A stretch of 11,654 bases of DNA from Deltaproteobacteria bacterium. GTDB lineage: Bacteria; Desulfobacterota; Desulfobacteria; Desulfobacterales; JAFDCJ01. The notes beneath the pieces were generated by a model. That model was given only the letters and a program-made list of their open reading frames with translations, had not been told where the DNA came from and made no database searches. The position numbers and the translations under genes are program-made. This document shows positions 7,520 to 11,654 of this stretch, one piece after another; the first letter of the stretch is position 1; each line of letters begins with the position of its first letter. The stretch is taken from assembly GCA_024277475.1 (NCBI GenBank), contig JAJRVC010000204.1:1-11654 (forward strand), read 5' to 3'.

Positions 7520-8530
7520 ATGGATATCATCCGCAAACGCGCCTATGCCCGGGCCGGAATTCTTGGTAATCCGTCCGACGGCTACAACGGCAAAACCATC
7601 TCGATTATCGTGCGAAATTTCTGGGCCGAAGTTGTCCTGTATGAGTGGGATTCAGTCGATATTGTCCAGTCAAGGGATGATCGCGCTCGTTTCCGCTCCA
7701 TCCATGATCTGATACAAGACGTGCGGTTACACGGGTATTATGGCGGTATCCGGCTTATCAAAGCAACCATCAAACGATTTGTCGATTTTTGTCGGACACG
7801 CAATTTAAAGCTTCACGATCGAAATTTCTCGGTACGCTACGAAACGAACATTCCGCGCCAGGTCGGGTTGGCCGGATCCAGCTCCATTATAGTCGCCACC
7901 CTGCGCTGTTTGATGAAATTTTACGGGATTGATATCCCGCTTGAGCAGCAACCCTCCTTTGTGCTGTCGGTGGAAACTGAAGAACTCGGGATTTCGGCCG
8001 GCTTGCAGGATCGGGTGATTCAGTGCTATGAGGGCATGGTTTATATGGATTTTAACAGGTTGGTTGAACGCGTGGCAGACGGGGTGACCTTTTACGCTTA
8101 CGAAAGGCTCGATCCCGCCCTGCTGCCTCCCATCTATGTTGCATATCATGACAAACTCAGTGAACCCACCGAGAATTTCCACAATGACATCCGGGGTCGA
8201 TTTGACGGCGGTGAATCTCTGGTTGTCAATGCCATGCAGCTTTTTGGCCGGTTAACAGTCCGGGGACGCGAAGCACTGCTCAGCCGTGATTGGGAGCAAT
8301 TATCCGCGTTAATTGATGAAAATTTCGACACCCGGCGCAGTATTTATACACTTCCGTCCTGGCAGATTAACATGGTTGAGACAGCCCGTCGCTGCGGCGC
8401 CAGCGCCAAATTTGCCGGCTCAGGCGGCGCCATTATTGGTGTTTATCGCGATGAAGCGATGTTTAATCAAATATGCGATCGCATGACCGAAATCGGCTCC
8501 CGCACCCTTAAACCGATGTTAACGGAATAA
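7520..8530 (+). CDS. GHMP kinase, glucuronokinase-like
   Basis: Cytoplasmic small-molecule kinase of the GHMP superfamily, 336 aa. The sequence resembles, from memory, plant glucuronokinase (ATP + D-glucuronate to D-glucuronate-1-phosphate) at nearly every motif: LGNPSDGYNGKTIS (residues 15-28), NFWAEV (33-38), YYGGIRL (73-79), RNFSVRYETNIPRQ (101-114), ELGISAGLQDRV (155-166) and KFAGSGGAI (297-305). The ATP-binding P-loop is PRQVGLAGSSS (112-122), Asp164 is the likely catalytic-base position, and GHMP motif 3 is FAGSGGAIIG. The protein looks full length. ATG at 7520 has only a weak GGAA about six bases upstream. It follows galU on the same strand, opposite a divergent uxaC, so glucuronate is a plausible shared substrate. 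Alternatives are a GHMP kinase for another sugar acid or neutral sugar. GHMP membership is near certain; glucuronate specificity is an inference from motif similarity and context. Confidence 0.85.
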   Translation: MDIIRKRAYARAGILGNPSDGYNGKTISIIVRNFWAEVVLYEWDSVDIVQSRDDRARFRSIHDLIQDVRLHGYYGGIRLIKATIKRFVDFCRTRNLKLHDRNFSVRYETNIPRQVGLAGSSSIIVATLRCLMKFYGIDIPLEQQPSFVLSVETEELGISAGLQDRVIQCYEGMVYMDFNRLVERVADGVTFYAYERLDPALLPPIYVAYHDKLSEPTENFHNDIRGRFDGGESLVVNAMQLFGRLTVRGREALLSRDWEQLSALIDENFDTRRSIYTLPSWQINMVETARRCGASAKFAGSGGAIIGVYRDEAMFNQICDRMTEIGSRTLKPMLTE

Positions 8531-8652
8531 CCTTTAAAATTTCAGATCCCCCTTCAGCTGCTTTCGATGTCAACCCTTATGTCTGAACGTTAAACCTGTT
8601 TGTCGGGTCGAAGCCCCCGAAGGACCGAGCCCAAACCCGTGAACAGTTGTCG

Positions 8653-9903
8653 TCAAAAGCATGAGAGATTGTTTCCGCTGTTAAATTCCATGCCGTAAGG
8701 TCCACCGATAATTTCCAGATCGGGCCTCTGCTGAAACATTTCTGCGTAAGCTTCAGACACTTCAGCGGTGTCTAACCGCAAAGTGTTTTTAATACGCACA
8801 ATTTTGCTTTTCGCCGCTGAAATACGGCCAATACATCCCAAAGCGACTTCTATGGCTTCGCGGTCGTTTCCAAAGTGCATGGGGACAGCTGCCTTTTCCG
8901 GGCTGATGCCGGTGATACAATTTTTATAAGTTGCGGCATAATCAATTTTATCCACCAGTCTTTTGGTGGTGATATCCGCCAGACCGATGCCTGTGGCATT
9001 GCCCTTACTTTTATCTGTTAAATCTCGCACGAAAAGTCGTTTGACCTGTGCCGGGTGGGGGAAAACTCCCAGCAGATCTCGATTTCTCCCGGTAATATTC
9101 GGATCGATACCGACCCCGCTGATATCTTTTCCCATCTCGTCAATAATTAAAAGATCGATCTCATTGAAGGGGAGTTTGGCCATCATTTTCTTGGACAAGA
9201 GTAACAGGTCTTTTTCCCTGCTTTCAATTTCATTGGCCTTTAAAGCGGTAATTTTAGCCGTTTCACCATAAGCGTTCTCCAGGATTGCCACGGCGCAGAT
9301 TACCGGCATTTTTTTCAATACCAAGCGGGCGGCATCGGTAATAATTTTGAAAAATGTATGCTGAACAGCGGCTTTGTGGTAAAGCGCTGCGCCTTTTTGT
9401 TTTCCCATGCCGATGGCCATCATTTTCATCACACCGCTTTCGATGGGTGCCTTAAATTTTGTATGGGATTTGATGCGATTGACCACCACGATATGATCTG
9501 CAGCCAGAGCGTTTTTATCCATAAAAACCGAAACTTTATTCTTGGTTGTCCCGATCTCCGCCACTTCCATGGATGATAAAATCGGTGCTTTTACAGATGT
9601 TTCCGTTACGCCCAATTGTTGCAGCATGGCAACCTGCCCCGCGGCGGTTGCCCCCCCATGGCTGCCCATGGCTGGAAAGAGAAACGGATCGGCCTCAAGC
9701 GATTTTATAAATTCTACGATTGCTCCCAGGATTTCAGCGATATCGGTAATCCCGCGACTGCCGGCCGCAATCGCCACCCGGTGCCCGGGCCGAATTGCAG
9801 ACCAGGACAATTCGCCCAATTCAGCTCGGACCCTCTGCCGGATATCTTTGACTCTGGTGTCATCAAATCTTTGACGGATGCGATATATTTTAGGTAGCTT
9901 CAT
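8653..9903 (-). CDS. LarA-like (DUF2088) nickel-pincer racemase/epimerase superfamily protein
   Basis: 416 aa protein, probably cytoplasmic, with no signal peptide or membrane segment. The N-terminal half carries VAIAAGSRGI (43-52), PAMGSHGGATAAGQ (77-90) and VNRIKSHTKF (141-150), followed by IESGVMKMMAIGMGK (154-168) and HKAAVQH (176-182). I associate this pattern with the LarA N-terminal domain superfamily, whose studied members use a nickel-pincer nucleotide cofactor to racemise or epimerise alpha-hydroxy acids, including lactate, malate and gluconate. His82, His147, Lys160 and His176 or His182 may correspond to the His/His/Lys/His set of LarA, but spacing differs and I cannot align them. 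No larB, larC or larE maturation gene is in the window. ATG at 9903 was chosen because GAGGA (9908-9912) precedes it by four bases and the family-like sequence starts there; the frame stays open to an ATG at 9963, but that extension looks unrelated. It is convergent with the GHMP kinase. Confidence 0.7.
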   Translation of the reverse strand: MKLPKIYRIRQRFDDTRVKDIRQRVRAELGELSWSAIRPGHRVAIAAGSRGITDIAEILGAIVEFIKSLEADPFLFPAMGSHGGATAAGQVAMLQQLGVTETSVKAPILSSMEVAEIGTTKNKVSVFMDKNALAADHIVVVNRIKSHTKFKAPIESGVMKMMAIGMGKQKGAALYHKAAVQHTFFKIITDAARLVLKKMPVICAVAILENAYGETAKITALKANEIESREKDLLLLSKKMMAKLPFNEIDLLIIDEMGKDISGVGIDPNITGRNRDLLGVFPHPAQVKRLFVRDLTDKSKGNATGIGLADITTKRLVDKIDYAATYKNCITGISPEKAAVPMHFGNDREAIEVALGCIGRISAAKSKIVRIKNTLRLDTAEVSEAYAEMFQQRPDLEIIGGPYGMEFNSGNNLSCF

Positions 9904-9926
9904 AGGATCCTCATTCGTAAATGCTC

Positions 9927-9942
9927 GCAGGTTTAGAGCCCC
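9927..9942 (-). promoter_or_regulatory. Possible sigma-54 (-24/-12) promoter for the LarA-like gene
   Basis: On the minus strand GGGGCTCTAAACCTGC has GG at 9940-9939 and GC at 9928-9927 with exactly ten bases between, the spacing needed by sigma-54. It matches GGC and TGC of the TGGCACG-N4-TTGC consensus but misses several other positions. The predicted transcript would start only about 13 bases before the ATG, just before the GAGGA. The neighbouring sigma-54 activator makes it worth listing, but a chance match is quite possible. Confidence 0.2.
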
Positions 9943-9992
9943 GACCCCACAATCAAGGTTCAAAGGCTTAGTCTTACCGTTATTACATTCAT

Positions 9993-10012
9993 CTTTTTTT
10001 TTAAAAAAAAAG
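9993..10012. repeat. Perfect palindrome C-T9-A9-G between the LarA-like and response-regulator genes
   Basis: Nine T followed by nine A, flanked by C and G, form a 20-base perfect palindrome. It lies 24 bases downstream of the response-regulator stop. On the minus strand it follows AAGAGCTCGC, so a T-run follows a weak GAGCTC palindrome. It could act as a poor terminator or as a bent or stiff A-tract, but there is no GC-rich stem. Confidence 0.4.
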
Positions 10013-10035
10013 CGAGCTCTTATGGACTACCATTT

Positions 10036-11430
10036 TCACAAGCGTCTGAATTGAGATATATCGATATCCAGGCGTTTAATAATTTTCTGGATGGATGCCC
10101 GTTCAAGCCCACTGATTCTTGAGGCTTTTGCAACATTCCCCCTGGTTTGCTCAAAAAGATGGCTCAGATAATTTTTTGAAAAAATATCCAGAACCTCTTT
10201 TTTTGCATCTTTATACAGAATGTTGCCTTTTGACAGCTGGGGGCTGTCTATTTTTCCTTCCACAAGATGGATCAGAGCAAGGTCTATGGTATTACCGTTG
10301 GAAAAAACCGCCAGGCGGCGGACATAATTTAAAAGCTCTCTAACATTTCCCGGCCAGGGCTGCCTTGCAAGAAACCCCAATGCGGCAGGATCAATTTTCA
10401 TGGCGGCAATGTCCATTTCCTGGCAGGTTTTCCGAATAAATTTTCTGACCAGTATCGGAATGTCTTCTTTTCTTTCTCTTAAAGGGGGAACATTTACAGA
10501 CAGAACATTCAAGCGATAATACAGGTCCTGCCTGAAACTTCCATCTAAAATTTTTTGTTTAAGATCTTGATTTGTTAATGCAATAATTCGAACATCCGCC
10601 GTTTTTGATCGGCTGCTCCCGACAGGTTTTACGGCTTTGTCCTGTAAAAATTTAAGAAGTTTAACCTGGATCGAAAGCCTGATATCACCGATTTCATCCA
10701 AAATCAGGGTGCCCTTGTCCGCTGCCATGAAAAATCCTTCGCGATTTCTCTCAGCGCCTGTAAAAGCCCCTTTAACATGGCCGAAAAGTTCACTTTCCAG
10801 CAAAGATTCAGGAATAGCCGGACAGTTCAGGGTATGGCAGGAGACATCATTCCTTTTGGATAATTGATGGATTGTTTTTGCAATATATTCTTTGCCGCTT
10901 CCTGATTCCCCGGTAACAAGAACAGTATAATCAGTCGTGGCAATGGCCGTTATTTTTTCCAGGAGCTGCTTCATGGCCACACTTTCCCAGTGGTCCGTCT
11001 GATCTGAACTCAAGGTCTTGATAATGCTCTGGAGGCGTTTGTTTTCCCTGGCAAGGGCATAATGCGCTAACGCCTTTTCTACCGTATGGTATAAAGTATT
11101 CCTTTCCACAGGTTTGGTGATAAAGTCCCAGGCTCCTTTTTTTAAGGCGTCAACCGCATTTTCAATCGTTCCATATCCTGTAATCATTATAACTCTGAGA
11201 TCGGGATTAAATTCAAGACTTTTTTCCAGGAGTTCATGGCCTGAAATTCCAGGCATCCGAAGATCTGACAGCATGACGCCGATCTCCTTCTTGTGGAGGA
11301 TACGAAGTGCTTCGGTCCCGGAAGAAGCATTGAGAATTTCTATCCGGATAAACTTTTTTTTAAGATTCCGAATAATCCCTCGCAGAAAATCTTTATCATC
11401 ATCAACAACCAGTATGGAAAAATGTTTCAT
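10036..11430 (-). CDS. NtrC-family sigma-54-dependent response regulator
   Basis: 464 aa transcription activator with the classical three-part layout. Residues 1-120 are a receiver domain: acidic pocket Asp10-Asp12 in LVVDDDKDF, phospho-acceptor Asp56 in LSDLRMPG, Thr84 and Lys106 in FITKP. Residues about 145-385 are the AAA+ sigma-54 interaction domain: Walker A GESGSGK (174-180), GAFTGA loop (221-226) that contacts sigma-54, Walker B LILDE (242-246), and FRQDLYYRLNV and PPLRERKEDIP. The last 40 residues form a Fis-type helix-turn-helix (RGNVAKASRISGLERASIQ) for enhancer binding. All residues needed for phosphorylation, ATP hydrolysis and sigma-54 contact appear present. The start at 11430 has AGGA (11439-11442) eight bases upstream, overlapping the TAG stop of the upstream histidine kinase, so the pair is an operon and probably translationally coupled. 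The target genes are not evident. It is more AT-rich than the genes to the left. Confidence 0.95.
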   Translation of the reverse strand: MKHFSILVVDDDKDFLRGIIRNLKKKFIRIEILNASSGTEALRILHKKEIGVMLSDLRMPGISGHELLEKSLEFNPDLRVIMITGYGTIENAVDALKKGAWDFITKPVERNTLYHTVEKALAHYALARENKRLQSIIKTLSSDQTDHWESVAMKQLLEKITAIATTDYTVLVTGESGSGKEYIAKTIHQLSKRNDVSCHTLNCPAIPESLLESELFGHVKGAFTGAERNREGFFMAADKGTLILDEIGDIRLSIQVKLLKFLQDKAVKPVGSSRSKTADVRIIALTNQDLKQKILDGSFRQDLYYRLNVLSVNVPPLRERKEDIPILVRKFIRKTCQEMDIAAMKIDPAALGFLARQPWPGNVRELLNYVRRLAVFSNGNTIDLALIHLVEGKIDSPQLSKGNILYKDAKKEVLDIFSKNYLSHLFEQTRGNVAKASRISGLERASIQKIIKRLDIDISQFRRL

Positions 11431-11440
11431 TTCTTTTGTC

Positions 11441-11654
11441 CTATGTCGAATGGCAATCGATGGGGAATGAGATATAGAACCGGGTGGTATCATCACTTTT
11501 CACCTCAATATCTCCTCCAAGCTCATTGATAAACCCGTAAATCACAGAAAGCCCGAGCCCTGTCCCTTTTCCTACTTCCTTTGTGGTATAGAACGGATCG
11601 AAAATGTGTGAAATTATACCTTCGGGTATGCCCGGACCATTGTCTTCAATACAC
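11441..11654 (-). CDS. Sensor histidine kinase, C-terminal fragment
   Basis: Partial gene; the start lies beyond the right edge. The 70 visible residues are the end of a HATPase_c ATP-binding domain: IEDNGPGIP (G1 box), IFDPFYTTK (F box), GKGTGLGLS (G2 box), [13 protein letters not shown], and the final beta-strand TRFYISFP. The stop codon is only ten bases before the response-regulator start. This is the arrangement of a cognate NtrB/NtrC-like pair, in which the kinase autophosphorylates on His and passes the phosphate to Asp56 of the regulator. The sensor input domain is not in the window, so the signal is unknown. The segment between the G2 box and the C-terminus looks slightly shorter than usual, lacking the common G-x-GT loop. 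Confidence 0.93.
   Translation of the reverse strand, partial: CIEDNGPGIPEGIISHIFDPFYTTKEVGKGTGLGLSVIYGFINELGGDIEVKSDDTTRFYISFPIDCHST

Noticed and set aside
6471..8530. GalU and GHMP kinase pair as an ADP/GDP-heptose pathway (HddA/HddC-like)
   Set aside because: The kinase motifs match glucuronokinase rather than heptose-7-phosphate kinase, the transferase is GalU-like, and no heptose isomerase or phosphatase is nearby.
8603..8628. Hairpin TCGGGTC...GACCGA between the convergent GHMP kinase and LarA-like genes as a terminator
   Set aside because: The stem is six base pairs with a bulge and a 13-base loop, and no T-run follows on either strand.
9904..9963. Twenty-residue N-terminal extension of the LarA-like protein starting at ATG 9963
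   Set aside because: The ATG at 9903 has a good GAGGA just upstream and begins the family-like sequence; the extension has no recognisable content and covers the likely promoter and ribosome binding site.
11431..11496. Extended start of the response regulator at ATG 11496
   Set aside because: The extension lies over the coding end of the histidine kinase in another frame. The receiver domain starts properly at 11430 with its own AGGA.

Overview
The window looks like a piece of chromosome from a Gram-negative bacterium with an outer membrane. It carries a TamB-family envelope protein and, beside it, a POTRA-type outer-membrane protein. The gene families, moderate G+C in most of the window and short-period 'filler' repeats between genes suggest a Desulfobacterota (deltaproteobacterial) lineage. 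That placement is inference; no rRNA or marker gene is present.

Layout. (1) 1-4693, minus strand: a very large TamB-like protein starting at TTG, followed by the start of a BamA/TamA-type protein that runs off the left edge. This is an envelope transport and assembly unit. (2) 4793-6214, minus strand: uxaC, uronate isomerase. (3) 6471-8530, plus strand, divergent from uxaC: a GalU-type UTP-sugar-1-phosphate uridylyltransferase, then a GHMP kinase that closely resembles plant glucuronokinase. (4) 8653-9903, minus strand, convergent with the kinase: a LarA-like (DUF2088 / nickel-pincer racemase superfamily) protein. (5) 10036-11654, minus strand: an NtrC-type sigma-54 response regulator and, upstream, the C-terminal end of its probable sensor histidine kinase, running off the right edge.

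The most interesting region is 4793-8530. UxaC would send D-glucuronate to fructuronate and catabolism. The GHMP kinase would phosphorylate D-glucuronate at C1, and the GalU paralogue could then form UDP-glucuronate. This would be a bacterial version of the plant myo-inositol/glucuronate salvage route, placed back to back with the degradative enzyme. The nearby LarA-like protein may also act on a hydroxy or sugar acid, but that link is weak.

The intergenic spaces hold degenerate short-period repeats: octamer-like arrays in three places and AATCAACC-rich arrays on both sides of galU. The two-component genes at the right end are visibly more AT-rich than the rest. No tRNA, rRNA, CRISPR array, insertion sequence or convincing intrinsic terminator was seen. 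The longest gene-free stretch is the 256-base uxaC/galU divergent region.
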